A stretch of 64,000 nucleotides of DNA from an uncultured Roseburia sp. (GCA_947649645.1 CANSSP010000002.1:124001-188000), one strand, 5' to 3'. Numbered from the stretch's first letter, positions 1-13,991 are shown. The notes: generated by a model not told the origin, from the sequence alone. Made by a program: numbers and translations.

Positions 1-1065
1 ACGGCACTGTTCGATCGCAAACGCCGGTGCACTGAGAAAACGATCGTCGAGAATGACAAACACATCCCCGCGGACATTTTTCTCGTCTTCTGTCTTCGGT
101 ATCGTTAAGTATGCCAGCTTTTCCAGCCCCTTTGTAAACGGCAGCAGAACAATGGTGGTAAAAATATTAAAAATGCTGTGAATCAGTGCGATCGATGCTG
201 CTCCCACGATCCTGTCCGTAAACGAAAACGTAAAAATGGCATTTCCCGCATAAAACACCGTCATGAAAATGGCTGTCCCGATCAGATTGAAATATAAATG
301 TACAAATGCAGTCCGGCGTGCCCCTTTGTTCGCCCCGACCGCAGAAATCATCGCCGTCACACACGTGCCAATGTTCTGCCCCATAATAATGGGTACGACA
401 GAACCATAAGTAAACGCCCCTGTCACAGAAAGCGCCTGAAGGATACCGACGGAAGCAGAAGAACTCTGGATGACAGCCGTCAGCACCGCCCCGGCCAGCA
501 CTCCGAGCAGCGGATTCCGGAACATCGTCAGAATATTTGTAAACCCGGGCACATCCGCCAGCGGTTTCACCGCGCCGCTCATCGCCTCCATGCCATACAT
601 CAGCACCGCAAACCCAAGCAGGATTTCCCCGACATCCTTCTTTTTGTCAGTCTTTCCCGACATCAGAAAAATAATACCAATCATCGCCAGAATCGGTGAA
701 AATGAGGACGGCTTTAACATCCGTATAAAAAAGTTACCACCCTCAATACCGGTCAGGCTCAAAAGCCAGGAAGTAATCGTCGTTCCGACATTCGCCCCCA
801 TAATAATGCCTACCGCCTGGGAAAGCTTCATAATCCCGGAATTTACAAAGCCAACCACCATCACTGTGGTGGCAGACGATGACTGTATAACGGCTGTCAC
901 TCCGGCGCCTAAAAGAACTGCCTTGACAGGATTGGAGGTCAGATTTTCAAGAATCCGCTCCAGCCTGCCGCCCGACATCTTCTCAAGACCGGCGCCCATG
1001 ACATGCATCCCATACAGAAACAGTGCAAGACCGCCGATCAGTGCCAATATTCCAAATATATCCAT
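1..1065 (-). CDS. Na/Pi cotransporter family protein (C-terminus beyond window)
   Basis: The frame is open from an ATG at 1065 to the window edge (355 codons), so the 3' part is missing. The start has a good ribosome site (GAAGGAGAAAG) just upstream. The N-terminus begins MDIFGILALIGGLALFLYGM and continues with the Gly/Ser/Thr-rich repeats typical of the NptA/PNaS family (QSSSATT-type QSS motif), repeated later as expected for an inverted-repeat carrier. The last visible residues, LDDRFLSAPAFAIEQ, resemble the junction into the C-terminal PhoU-like domain of the bacterial family. Role by family: Na+-coupled phosphate uptake at the membrane. It is divergent from the YfhO gene. Confidence 0.85.
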   Translation of the reverse strand, partial: MDIFGILALIGGLALFLYGMHVMGAGLEKMSGGRLERILENLTSNPVKAVLLGAGVTAVIQSSSATTVMVVGFVNSGIMKLSQAVGIIMGANVGTTITSWLLSLTGIEGGNFFIRMLKPSSFSPILAMIGIIFLMSGKTDKKKDVGEILLGFAVLMYGMEAMSGAVKPLADVPGFTNILTMFRNPLLGVLAGAVLTAVIQSSSASVGILQALSVTGAFTYGSVVPIIMGQNIGTCVTAMISAVGANKGARRTAFVHLYFNLIGTAIFMTVFYAGNAIFTFSFTDRIVGAASIALIHSIFNIFTTIVLLPFTKGLEKLAYLTIPKTEDEKNVRGDVFVILDDRFLSAPAFAIEQCR

Positions 1066-1310
1066 TCTTTCTCCTTCTTCTGCACGATGGCAGAAACTCT
1101 GATGTAATACATACAGTTCATTTATAACGTATTTTCTGTCACTTTGCAATTACTAAAAAGGAGTATGCAGAAACTTCGGGAAATTATACTAACTTTACTG
1201 GAATATGATCCCCGGTTTTTTAGCCAAAGTTAAGAAAAAATATAGTCTGTTCTTTCAGACCTTTATGTTATATGATATATTAAAACAAGTAAACGGAGTG
1301 TGAATAACCT
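1066..1310. other. Divergent intergenic region, no gene
   Basis: This 245-base AT-rich spacer separates two divergent genes and should hold both promoters. A small inverted repeat GTCTG-TTCTTT-CAGAC lies around 1243-1258, followed by AT-rich TATGAT/TATATT sequence that could be a -10 element for the rightward gene. No ORF or RNA gene was recognised. Confidence 0.4.
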
Positions 1311-3884
1311 ATGAATCAAAAAAAACTTACATGGATTTATTATGCCGGAGCTGCCTTGATTCCGATTCTTTTAATGCTGCTTATATACTCCAGCTTAAAA
1401 ATATGGCCTTTTGGTGAAAAATCCATACTTACCCTGGATATGAATAACCAGTATAAAGCATATTTTTCCTATTACAGACAGTGTATTTTAAGCGACCATG
1501 ATTTTTTCTACACATTTTCCAAAACCCTGGGCGGCGACATGGTCGGTCTGGCAGCCTATTATCTTGCCAGCCCGCTCAATCTGATTTTTTTACTTTTTCC
1601 GGTCGGCTTAATACCGGTCGGCGCGGAAATCATCACGCTCCTGAAACTAGGATTATGCGGCCTTACCTTTTATCTTCTGATCTCACAAAAAAGGAAGAAT
1701 TATTCCGGCTGGATTTTTTCCACCGCTTATGCCTTAATGTCTTACAATATTGTCTACCAGTCAAATGTAATGTGGCTGGACGGCATTCTGCTGCTCCCTC
1801 TGGTGATCCTGGGAATCCATTTTATTTTCCAGGACAAAACACCGCTCCTGTACATCGTCACATTATTTTCGGCAATTGTGACAAACTATTATATTGGTTT
1901 TATGATTTGTATTTTTTCTGTGTTGTATTTCCTTTATTATTACATTTTTGCAGACACAAGGAAGCCGTTTCTCAATTTCCGTATCATTGGCAGATACACA
2001 TCGGCTTCCGCCCTGGCAGGCGGTCTTTCTATGTGGCTCGTGATACCTGTAGTAAAATCGCTGGCAGGCGGTAAAGCCGAATTTCGATTGGCATCGCTCT
2101 TAGATCTTTCTCCTAATTTTGGGTGGCGGTCTTTCTTTGCCAAATTTTTTCTAGCAAGCTTCAACTATAATCAGCATGCCTATGGAACGCCAAATATCTA
2201 TTGCGGAATGATCGCCCTCCTTTTTGTTGGCATTTTTTTTCTGCTACGCAGTATTCCACTCAGAAAAAAAATCGGAGCTGCCGTATTATTCCTTGTACTC
2301 TTTCTCTCGTTTTATCTGAATGGAATCAATCTTCTCTGGCACGGAATGAATGCTCCCACAGGATTTCCGTTCCGCTATAGTTTTGTTGTCAGCTTTTCAA
2401 TGCTTCTGTTTGCCTGGGAAGGGTACGTGGCATGCCTTGATATGCCACAGCGCTTTTGCTCTTTATCCCTTGTGGGAGTTACGGCATGTATAGTGCTTGC
2501 CGCCGTCCTCCTAAGCAGAACAGAGCTGCCATTTATGACAGACGAAAAATATATCTGCAGCATTGTCTTTCTTACAATCTGTGCTGTTGCTTACTTTTTT
2601 TACGCCGCAAAAAAACAGAAGTTCTGCCTGACCCTTCTGTTATTGTTCCATTTTTGTGAATTATGTGTAAACGGCATGTGGGACCTTAGTTATTATGAAT
2701 ATGTCGATACCGCATACTATCAGACCTACACCAATGATATATGGAGTATTGTCCGGTCTGTCACTGATCAGGACCATGAATTTTATCGAATGGAAAAAAC
2801 ATTTTCCAGAAAAATGAGCGAGCCCATGCTTTTCAATTTTAACGGATTATCCCACTACAGTTCAACAGAAAAAGACTTTGTAAAAGAATTCATGGGACAG
2901 GCCGGATTCCGGAATCACGGAAACTGGGCCTATTATAACCGCGGTTCTACTTATGCAATGGACAGTCTTCTCGGTGTAAAATATATTTTGTCCTCCACGC
3001 CTCTTAACGCCCCATATGAGCTTATAAACGAAATGAAAGGCATTCTGATATACAAAAATCCATATGCACTGCCAATAGGTTTTTTGTCCTCAGAAAATAT
3101 CAAAAACTTCAGCTCGTCGATCGAACATAAATTTGAAATGCAAAATGAAATGTGGCGTGCCCTTGCTCCCGAAATTGGAGACGATATTTTTAAAGAACAG
3201 CCCATTAAAAAAGTAATTTTAAAAAATCTCACAGAGTCGCCGGTCGGCGACGGCTACTTTTATCCTATCGATACGGAGAAAAGAAGCGCTATTGTTTACA
3301 CTTTTACCGCAGAAACGGAAAACCCCGTCTTTCTCTTTCTCCCGACCATCGATATGAAAACCGTCGATGTAGAGGTGAACGAAGTACCAGTCGGACAATA
3401 TTTTCATTCTTACATCTATGATATTCTGCGGCTTGGAAGCTTCGAGAAAGGAGAAAAAGTTAAAATTAAATTAAAAATAAGAAAGAATCAATATGTAAAT
3501 ATTACAGACACGTGGCTGTATTACCAGGATCTGGAAACCTCGCAAAAATATTTCTCCGCTTTAAACGCAGACGGGATACCTTTAACAAAACTTTCAGATT
3601 CCAATCTGCAAGGCACATTTTCCTGCACCGGCGAAAAACAATACGCATTTTTTTCCATTCCCTACGAGGATAGCTGGCATGTCTATATTGATGGAAAAGA
3701 AACAGATACCTTTATGAGTGCGGATACGTTCCTCACAGTGAAAGTTCCCACTGGCGAACATGAGATCAAATTGCGATATATCCCGGAGGGCATCATACCG
3801 GGTCTGATTCTGACAGGTCTGAGTATCATTCTCTCTGTTGTATGGCTGTTTCCGGGAAAACGGCATAATAGAAATGTTGTATGA
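1311..3884 (+). CDS. YfhO family polytopic membrane protein
   Basis: An 857-residue protein with about a dozen hydrophobic segments in residues 1-450, a long extracytoplasmic portion at about 455-820 and a final membrane segment near 825-850 (GLILTGLSIILSVVWLF). The N-terminal loop (LTLDMNNQYKAYFSYYRQC, then LGGDMVGLAAYYLASPLNL) is the YfhO family signature, with acidic residues after TM1 as in GT-C glycosyltransferase folds. In other Firmicutes YfhO proteins are linked to glycosylation of lipoteichoic acid or other surface polymers. That role is taken from the family; the substrate cannot be read here. It is monocistronic and ends at a strong bidirectional terminator. Confidence 0.85.
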   Translation: MNQKKLTWIYYAGAALIPILLMLLIYSSLKIWPFGEKSILTLDMNNQYKAYFSYYRQCILSDHDFFYTFSKTLGGDMVGLAAYYLASPLNLIFLLFPVGLIPVGAEIITLLKLGLCGLTFYLLISQKRKNYSGWIFSTAYALMSYNIVYQSNVMWLDGILLLPLVILGIHFIFQDKTPLLYIVTLFSAIVTNYYIGFMICIFSVLYFLYYYIFADTRKPFLNFRIIGRYTSASALAGGLSMWLVIPVVKSLAGGKAEFRLASLLDLSPNFGWRSFFAKFFLASFNYNQHAYGTPNIYCGMIALLFVGIFFLLRSIPLRKKIGAAVLFLVLFLSFYLNGINLLWHGMNAPTGFPFRYSFVVSFSMLLFAWEGYVACLDMPQRFCSLSLVGVTACIVLAAVLLSRTELPFMTDEKYICSIVFLTICAVAYFFYAAKKQKFCLTLLLLFHFCELCVNGMWDLSYYEYVDTAYYQTYTNDIWSIVRSVTDQDHEFYRMEKTFSRKMSEPMLFNFNGLSHYSSTEKDFVKEFMGQAGFRNHGNWAYYNRGSTYAMDSLLGVKYILSSTPLNAPYELINEMKGILIYKNPYALPIGFLSSENIKNFSSSIEHKFEMQNEMWRALAPEIGDDIFKEQPIKKVILKNLTESPVGDGYFYPIDTEKRSAIVYTFTAETENPVFLFLPTIDMKTVDVEVNEVPVGQYFHSYIYDILRLGSFEKGEKVKIKLKIRKNQYVNITDTWLYYQDLETSQKYFSALNADGIPLTKLSDSNLQGTFSCTGEKQYAFFSIPYEDSWHVYIDGKETDTFMSADTFLTVKVPTGEHEIKLRYIPEGIIPGLILTGLSIILSVVWLFPGKRHNRNVV

Positions 3885-3887
3885 CAG

Positions 3888-3925
3888 AAAAGAGGTGGAA
3901 CATATTTTGTTCCACCTCTTTTTTG
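3888..3925. terminator. Bidirectional rho-independent terminator (yfhO / atpC)
   Basis: AAAAGAGGTGGAAC pairs with GTTCCACCTCTTTTTT around a short AT loop. It lies between convergent genes and has A/T tracts on both sides, so it can end both the YfhO transcript and the ATP synthase operon. Confidence 0.9.
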
Positions 3926-3931
3926 TATTGT

Positions 3932-4342
3932 CTATTTTGAGAGATCAATTCGCACCAATGCTTTGCGCAGCGCAAACTCCGCACGTTTCACGTCAGTCGC
4001 CTCCGTTTTATGGGCGAGCCGCTCCTCTGCACGCTTTCTTGCCGCCTCTGCACGGTTTTTATCAATCTCCTGCGGCCACTCCGCAACCTCGGCGAGAAGT
4101 GTAACCTTATCCGGCAGAATCTCTGCAAAGCCGGAATGAACGGCTGCCACCACGTCCTCCTCTCCGTCATTGTGAATCTTCACAATCCCCGGGGCCAGGA
4201 CGGTGGTGAGCGGAATGTGTCTTTTATACACACCAAGCTCACCGGCAGCCGTATTAAATTCAATCATCGTTGCCCTTCCCGTATGAAAAATACGGTCCGG
4301 TGTGATGATTTCCACCTGAAAAACCCTGCTGTCGTCCGCCAT
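3932..4342 (-). CDS. atpC: F1Fo ATP synthase epsilon subunit
   Basis: A 136-residue epsilon subunit, the last gene of the operon. The N-terminal beta-sandwich has the usual FQVEIITPDRIFHTG beginning and GELGVYKRHIPLTT; the C-terminal helical hairpin (about 85-135) is rich in Ala, Arg and Glu. An ATG six bases further upstream (4348) abuts the Shine-Dalgarno GGAGG, so the second ATG at 4342, six bases from GGAGG, is the better start. Epsilon couples the central stalk to the c-ring and can inhibit ATP hydrolysis. It follows atpD by 12 bases. Confidence 0.96.
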   Translation of the reverse strand: MADDSRVFQVEIITPDRIFHTGRATMIEFNTAAGELGVYKRHIPLTTVLAPGIVKIHNDGEEDVVAAVHSGFAEILPDKVTLLAEVAEWPQEIDKNRAEAARKRAEERLAHKTEATDVKRAEFALRKALVRIDLSK

Positions 4343-4354
4343 AACCATCCTCCA

Positions 4355-6648
<2,294 letters not shown>

Positions 6649-6680
6649 AATTCGCACACCGCCTTTCGTCCTGCCATAAA

Positions 6681-8739
<2,059 letters not shown>

Positions 8740-8752
<13 letters not shown>

Positions 8753-9264
8753 GTCGAATCACCCATTTCTTTCAATGTCTCTTCTACCAGCGTATCCTGT
8801 ACTGCTGCATTGATATTTGCCGCGACGACTTTTGCAGCCATCATGGATGCAATGGTGATCATTTCCTGTTTTACCTCATCCATCGCGCGCTTCCTGGAAA
8901 GTTCTGCTTCCTCGTCTGCTCTCTGGATGATACGGGCAGCTTCCTCTTTTGCCTCGCTCTCAATACGGGCTGCATTTTTCTGTGCCTGCCGGCGGGCATC
9001 GCTTAAAATCTGCTCTGCCTCCTTCTCGATATCCCTAATTTTCGCCTCATACTCTGTCTTTAACGCTGCGGCATCTTTTTTATCACTCTCCGCGGCGTCA
9101 ATGTCGCCTGCAATTTTCGCCCGCCTGTCCTCAAGCATCTTTCGGACCGGGTTAAAGAGCATTTTTGACAGAAACATGAACAGGAAGAATACGGCAATCG
9201 CCATCAGAATGGTGTCATGCAGCAGCTGGGCATCAAGATTAAAAAGTCTTGTCATTTCACCCAA
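8740..9264 (-). CDS. atpF: F1Fo ATP synthase b subunit
   Basis: A 174-residue b subunit with one N-terminal membrane helix (TILMAIAVFFLFMFLSKMLF) followed by a long charged, Ala/Glu/Lys-rich helix that dimerises as the peripheral stalk. The likely start is a TTG at 9264, seven bases after AAGGAGG; the ATG three codons later (9255) is 16 bases from that site. The order c-b-delta-alpha is normal. Confidence 0.95.
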
Positions 9265-9296
9265 GGTCTGGCCTCCTTTCTGTCAGTTCTTCCCTC

Positions 9297-9575
<279 letters not shown>

Positions 9576-9586
9576 TTAATGTTTCA

Positions 9587-10324
9587 CTACTCTGTGTCAT
9601 AATTCTGGCTGATATAGGTCATGGTCAGCATACAGAATACATAAGTCTGAATTGCCCCGGAGAACAAATCAAAGTATACGTGAAGCGCGGCAGGCCAGAT
9701 AATGGCAACTTTGCTCAACAGCCCGTATACAAGCGCCATCATAACCGTCCCCGACAGTACGTTTGCAAACAGACGCAGGGACAGAGACACCGGAACGGCG
9801 ATCTCGCTGATCAGGTTGATCGGAAACCAGATCGGCAGCCACGGCGGCAGCGGCGAACACATATCCTTCCATATCTGTGATAACGGCAGATTTTTAAACT
9901 GCGTGATATGGATCAGGAAAAATGTAATAAGCCCCATTGCGAAAGTGGTTCCGTAGTCTGCTGTCGGCGGCCTTAAGCCGAACAGGCCGGAAATATTGCT
10001 CACAAAGATAAATATGAAAATCGTGCTGATGTAGTTCACGAATTTCGGTGCAGCCACGCTGCCCATCGTTCCATATACCACCCCGTCGAGCTTTTCAACA
10101 AGAATCTCCATGACATTCTGGAAGCCTTCCGGTATTTCCTTTGCATGCTTCATCGTACGATTTGCCGCAAATCCCAATGCCGCAAGCAGCAGCATAACGA
10201 TGAGAATGCAGATGTGCGATGTCGTAATCCAGAGCGTCTGACCGAACAGTTCATAAGAAAAAACCCCGTGTATCATAAAGTCGATATCGTCGGCGCCGGA
10301 TGACATCAAAATTGCGTTGGTCAC
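9587..10324 (-). CDS. atpB: F1Fo ATP synthase a subunit
   Basis: A 245-residue membrane protein with five or more hydrophobic helices and the essential arginine helix SLSLRLFANVLSGT. The start is GTG at 10324, seven bases after AAAGGAGGTG. Subunit a provides the two ion half-channels beside the c-ring. Confidence 0.95.
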   Translation of the reverse strand: MTNAILMSSGADDIDFMIHGVFSYELFGQTLWITTSHICILIVMLLLAALGFAANRTMKHAKEIPEGFQNVMEILVEKLDGVVYGTMGSVAAPKFVNYISTIFIFIFVSNISGLFGLRPPTADYGTTFAMGLITFFLIHITQFKNLPLSQIWKDMCSPLPPWLPIWFPINLISEIAVPVSLSLRLFANVLSGTVMMALVYGLLSKVAIIWPAALHVYFDLFSGAIQTYVFCMLTMTYISQNYDTE

Positions 10325-10347
10325 ATTTTCACCTCCTTTATTTCACT

Positions 10348-10779
10348 TCATTTTCCACTGTCCGAAGACACATCACCTCTTCCCAGGACGCTTTTCCAGT
10401 GAATAAAATATTTATGTGCAAGAGGCGAAAGATATGCCGATACCTTAAGCCCCAGAACACCTAAAAACGCTGAAATCAGATTTCCGAGATTCCATCTCAT
10501 CATGACAAAAAAAACAACCACAACGACGAGATAGCGCAGAATGGATTTTGCGATGATTTTAGTCTGTGCCCCCGACTCTCCATAGATATCCACCGCATCC
10601 CGCAGCACGGCTGCCATATTCACCGCCATCCCGCAGGCAAGCGCAATCCCGATCAGAAGTCCGGTCGAATACCTCAGCTTATCGGACACAAACCAGATTC
10701 CGGCAAACTCCAGAATCACTCCATATACAATAATTCCCAGAACCAGTCCGGGCAATGCATCATTCAGTCTTCTTAACAT
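10348..10779 (-). CDS. ATP synthase subunit I-like membrane protein
   Basis: A 143-residue protein with four hydrophobic segments (LPGLVLGIIVYGVILEF, YSTGLLIGIALACGMAVNMAA, YLVVVVVFFVMM and LGNLISAFLGVLGLKV). Position, length and topology match the ATP synthase subunit I family, which assists c-ring assembly or stability. The start at 10779 lies inside the end of atpZ (20-base overlap). An upstream ATG at 10800 is possible; the longer frame to 10881 lies within atpZ and is unlikely. Confidence 0.75.
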   Translation of the reverse strand: MLRRLNDALPGLVLGIIVYGVILEFAGIWFVSDKLRYSTGLLIGIALACGMAVNMAAVLRDAVDIYGESGAQTKIIAKSILRYLVVVVVFFVMMRWNLGNLISAFLGVLGLKVSAYLSPLAHKYFIHWKSVLGRGDVSSDSGK

Positions 10780-11011
10780 GATTTTCGTCCGCCCCGCCAT
10801 CCTGTCCGTAAATTTTCCCGGCCATTTTAAATATATTTGTAAAACCTGCAAGCGCGCCGACCGCGAACAGCGGTACCGCAATCACCGGAATGTCGTATTT
10901 CTCTCCCAGCCACACCCCGATCATCGTACACATAAAAATAGGAACCACCATATTAAGGCCAAACTGCAGAATCAGCGTCAGGGACTGAAAGACTTTGCGA
11001 TTTTTTTTCAT
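10760..11011 (-). CDS. atpZ: AtpZ/AtpI-family small membrane protein
   Basis: An 83-residue protein with a Lys-rich N-terminus and two hydrophobic helices (LTLILQFGLNMVVPIFMCTMIGVWLG and IAVPLFAVGALAGFTNIFKMAG). This is the layout of the AtpZ/AtpI family (putative Ca2+/Mg2+ transporter or assembly factor), found at the start of Firmicute atp operons. The start is preceded by GGGAGGAGCCTG. Its function is uncertain even in model species. Confidence 0.85.
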   Translation of the reverse strand: MKKNRKVFQSLTLILQFGLNMVVPIFMCTMIGVWLGEKYDIPVIAVPLFAVGALAGFTNIFKMAGKIYGQDGGADENHVKKTE

Positions 11012-11046
11012 CAGGCTCCTCCCGCCAGAAACAGGCCGATATATAC

Positions 11047-11074
11047 ATTATACCATTTTTCCAGTTTTTGTCCA
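11047..11074 (-). promoter_or_regulatory. Promoter of the atp operon
   Basis: On the minus strand TGGACA (11074-11069), a 16-base spacer and TATAAT (11052-11047) preceded by TG (extended -10). Transcription would start near 11040, about 30 bases before the atpZ ATG, so the ATP synthase genes can be transcribed independently of upp and dCMP deaminase. Confidence 0.75.
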
Positions 11075-11120
11075 TGAATTAATCTTTTATTGTCAAAAAG
11101 ACACAGCACTTTAAAGCCGT

Positions 11121-11609
11121 TCACACCGAAATACTGATTTTACGCCCTGTGCAGCGGTATTCCTCAATCTTCACGCCCGCCGCTTTCAGCATCCTTTTGG
11201 ATGCGGTCACACCCGGACTCCCGTCGTATTTATCACATCCGTAAATCAGATGACGGATCCCGGCCTGTATGATCGCTTTGGCGCATTCATTGCATGGAAA
11301 AAGCGTCACGTACATCGTTGCTCCCTCCAGACTCCCGCCCCGATAATTTAAAATAGCATTCAGCTCGCTGTGTGTCGTATAAAAATACTTCGTCTCCAGA
11401 GGGTCGTCTCCCTCCCGCTCCCAGGGAAATTCATCGTCCGCACAGCCCACCGGAAACCCGTTATACCCCATTGAAAGAATTTTATGATCGGGACTGACAA
11501 TACATGCCCCGACCTGGGTATTCGGATCTTTTGACCGCATGCCAGACAATATCGCCACTCCCATAAAATATTCGTCCCAGCTGATATAATCCTCTCTCTT
11601 TGCGCTCAT
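11121..11609 (-). CDS. Deoxycytidylate (dCMP) deaminase
   Basis: About 162 residues. The zinc-binding and catalytic motifs of the cytidine/deoxycytidylate deaminase family are present: HSELNAI (His ligand, catalytic Glu) and PCNECAKAI (two Cys ligands). The N-terminal SWDEYFMGVA and DPNTQVGACIV are typical of dCMP deaminases, which make dUMP for thymidylate synthesis. Possible starts are GTG 11630, ATG 11621 and ATG 11609. The last is placed here because MSAKREDYISWDEYF matches the family start and a GAGGGAAG lies just before it. It follows upp by about 90 bases. Confidence 0.9.
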   Translation of the reverse strand: MSAKREDYISWDEYFMGVAILSGMRSKDPNTQVGACIVSPDHKILSMGYNGFPVGCADDEFPWEREGDDPLETKYFYTTHSELNAILNYRGGSLEGATMYVTLFPCNECAKAIIQAGIRHLIYGCDKYDGSPGVTASKRMLKAAGVKIEEYRCTGRKISISV

Positions 11610-11700
11610 TTCTTCCCTCATTATCTGCACCGCTTCTGTGCATGCTTACCGCCGGACAGCACGCAGACCCGCAGGTGCTTCTTTCTGGCTCTCTCGCTGC

Positions 11701-12330
11701 TTATTTGGTTCCAAAAATGCGGTCCCCGGCATCACCCAGCCCCGGCACGATATAACCATGCTCATTCAGGTGATCATCCAGCGCGCCGATATAGATATCT
11801 ACATCGGGGTGGGCTTCCTGCATCTTTTTTACACCTTCCGGCGCCGCTATAATACAGAGCATGCGGATATTTTTCACCCCTTTGTCTTTCAGCATCTGTA
11901 TGGCCGCGGCTGCAGAGCCCCCGGTCGCAAGCATCGGATCCACGACAAACACTTCCCTGTTTGCACAATCCGCCGGAAGTTTACAGTAATACTCCACAGG
12001 CGCCAACGTATCCGGGTCGCGATAGAGACCGATATGCCCCACTTTTGCGGCCGGAATCATTGCCAGCATCCCGTCCACCATCCCAAGCCCTGCGCGAAGA
12101 ATCGGCACAACGGCAAGCTTTTTGCCCTTCAGCTCTTTTGCCGCGGCCTCACAGACCGGTGTCCTGATCTCCACATCCATAAGCTTTAAATCCCGGGTCG
12201 CCTCATAGCACATCAGCATCGCAATCTCGCCGACCAGCGTGCGAAAGTCCTTCGCCCCGGTTTCCTCTCTCCGGATAATTCCGATTTTGTGCTGAATCAG
12301 CGGATGATCCATAACTACTACTTTAGACAT
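11701..12330 (-). CDS. upp: Uracil phosphoribosyltransferase
   Basis: A 209-residue enzyme that makes UMP from uracil and PRPP (pyrimidine salvage). It has the conserved [16 protein letters not shown] start, the PRPP loop region [14 protein letters not shown] and the uracil-binding end [17 protein letters not shown]. The ATG at 12330 lies nine bases after AAGGAG; an in-frame ATG at 12348 coincides with that ribosome site. It overlaps the upstream phosphatase-like gene by 8 bases. upp next to atp is common Firmicute synteny. Confidence 0.97.
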   Translation of the reverse strand: MSKVVVMDHPLIQHKIGIIRREETGAKDFRTLVGEIAMLMCYEATRDLKLMDVEIRTPVCEAAAKELKGKKLAVVPILRAGLGMVDGMLAMIPAAKVGHIGLYRDPDTLAPVEYYCKLPADCANREVFVVDPMLATGGSAAAAIQMLKDKGVKNIRMLCIIAAPEGVKKMQEAHPDVDIYIGALDDHLNEHGYIVPGLGDAGDRIFGTK

Positions 12331-12796
12331 TTTCTTCTTCTCCTTCATTCAATAAATTTACAAGTTTCCGGATGGTCTTGCGCATCGTCTCGTAACACAG
12401 TCCGTATGCCTGAAGCGTTCCCCCGTAAGGGTCTATGATCTCCAGCTCGTCACCGACCAGCTCCGTGAGAATAAATACATTTTGCGGCCTGGCATTCTCA
12501 TATTTCTCCAGCACCTTCTCCCGCTGGACGTGTTCCATGACCAGCACCAGTGTATCATCCGTGAAATCATCCTCCTGAAGCTGGACAGACATATATCCGC
12601 TCATGTTGATACCATTGCTGATCAGAACTGCCTCCGCTTTCTGATTCAAGGGTTCGGGAAACAGGACGATAAGCCCCCGCGTCAGAATCTCCACCGGCTT
12701 TATCAGGCGATATTCCGCAAGGATTCCCGCCGCCATCGGCGCCCTGCAGGTTCCGCTTTCCGTCACAAATATAATTCTATGGTATTCTTTCATCAT
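12323..12796 (-). CDS. YwlE-like low-molecular-weight phosphatase homologue lacking the catalytic Cys
   Basis: A 157-residue member of the low-molecular-weight protein phosphatase fold. The order tsaC, this gene, upp, atp matches the position of ywlE (protein arginine phosphatase) in Bacillus. The P-loop should read CTGNTCRS, with the first Cys as nucleophile; here residues 12-19 read TESGTCRA, so the nucleophile is Thr12. Cys17, Arg18 and the general-acid region (Asp122-Pro123) remain. The reading is clear and the frame is intact, so the protein is made but is probably not a classical phosphatase. It may bind phospho-ligands or use another chemistry. It overlaps tsaC by 20 bases. Confidence 0.75.
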   Translation of the reverse strand: MMKEYHRIIFVTESGTCRAPMAAGILAEYRLIKPVEILTRGLIVLFPEPLNQKAEAVLISNGINMSGYMSVQLQEDDFTDDTLVLVMEHVQREKVLEKYENARPQNVFILTELVGDELEIIDPYGGTLQAYGLCYETMRKTIRKLVNLLNEGEEENV

Positions 12797-13910
12797 GAAA
12801 ACTCATTTCCTCTCCATAACTCTGCCGTCGGCTCTTCGTCCCCGCATGCAGAATGCGGTATCCGGCCGCCTTTTTCAGACGGTTCATAATGGCCCCTCCC
12901 ATACGCGGCGTGTCAAAACACTCCGAGTAAATGACATCGACATCCAGCCTGTCAAATTCCCGCAGGATCTGGTACAGCTGCCTGGCGATCGCCTCCTCAT
13001 CCGTCCTGGCTCCAATACTTGTCACATAATCCGCCCGGTATACAGCCTTCGTCTCGTCCGTTGCGATAACCCCGGCTTTCTTTCCTTCGCTTTTTTTCTC
13101 TGCTACCAGACGATTGATTTCTTCCACAACACAGTCTGTTTTCCCTTCCACCAGGGTGAGTTCTGCCTTCGGCGCATAATGACGGTAACGCATCCCAGGT
13201 GCCTTAGGGCGCACACCTTCGTTCGTAGTTTCACTGTGTTCCAGAGCAGAAATCCCGGGGTCAACACGTACTTCCCCGCAAAGAACGCTCTCAAGCATAT
13301 CTTTTGTGATATAGCCCGGGCGCAGGATTGTCGGAATATTGTCTGTCAGGTCTACGATTGTAGACTCGATGCCGATTCCCACCGGCCCCGCATCCAATAT
13401 CATTGCTATCTTTCCGTCCAGATCAGCCGACACATGCTCTGCGCGTGTCGGGCTGGGCTTTCCCGAGGTATTCGCGCTCGGAGCCGCGATCAGACATCCG
13501 CTATCGGCAATCAGTGCAAGCGCAACCGGATGTTCCGGCATACGGACAGCCACCGTATCAAGCCCTCCGGTCGTCTCACGGGGAACATCTCCATTTTTAT
13601 GGATAATCATGGTAAGAGGGCCGGGCCAGAACGCGTCGGCAAGCACTTTCGCCTGCGGCGGAACCTTGTCCGTAATCCGCAGCAGATCCTCGTGACGCGC
13701 AATGTGAACAATCAGAGGATTGTCTGAGGGCCGTCCTTTTGCCTTATATATTTTTCCGGACGCCTCCGGGTTCATGGCATCTGCGCCGAGACCATATACC
13801 GTTTCCGTAGGAAACGCCACCAGTTCGCCGCTGCGGATAAGGTCTGCGGCCTGTCTTATAGCCGTCCGGTCAATATGCAGGGAATCCATTCGGATTCGTC
13901 TTGTGTCCAT
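12777..13910 (-). CDS. tsaC: Threonylcarbamoyl-AMP synthase (Sua5/YrdC type)
   Basis: A 377-residue protein with an N-terminal YrdC domain (about 15-200; motifs FPTETVYGLG, KGRPSDNPL and SANTSGKPSPT) and a C-terminal Sua5 domain (about 240-370, beginning after the linker APGMRYRHYAPKAEL). It makes threonylcarbamoyl-AMP for the t6A37 modification of ANN-decoding tRNAs. The ATG at 13910 has AAAGGGAGGT eight bases upstream; the frame is open further but without a better site. It is the first gene of the leftward block that runs into upp and atp. Confidence 0.95.
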   Translation of the reverse strand: MDTRRIRMDSLHIDRTAIRQAADLIRSGELVAFPTETVYGLGADAMNPEASGKIYKAKGRPSDNPLIVHIARHEDLLRITDKVPPQAKVLADAFWPGPLTMIIHKNGDVPRETTGGLDTVAVRMPEHPVALALIADSGCLIAAPSANTSGKPSPTRAEHVSADLDGKIAMILDAGPVGIGIESTIVDLTDNIPTILRPGYITKDMLESVLCGEVRVDPGISALEHSETTNEGVRPKAPGMRYRHYAPKAELTLVEGKTDCVVEEINRLVAEKKSEGKKAGVIATDETKAVYRADYVTSIGARTDEEAIARQLYQILREFDRLDVDVIYSECFDTPRMGGAIMNRLKKAAGYRILHAGTKSRRQSYGEEMSFHDERIP

Positions 13911-13991
13911 TGGATAATACCTCCCTTTCCTTCTGTTTGTGCCGCGAAAAAACAATCCGGGAGTCTTTGACATATATATTGGTTATTATCT

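Noticed and set aside
298-1102. Two rightward open frames over the Na/Pi cotransporter
   Set aside because: They are composition shadows of the leftward gene: no ribosome site, no family likeness, full overlap with a recognised transporter.
12740-12796. Sequencing frameshift explaining the missing Cys in the YwlE-like protein
   Set aside because: The frame through the P-loop is uninterrupted and aligns residue by residue with the family; the change is a substitution, not a shift.
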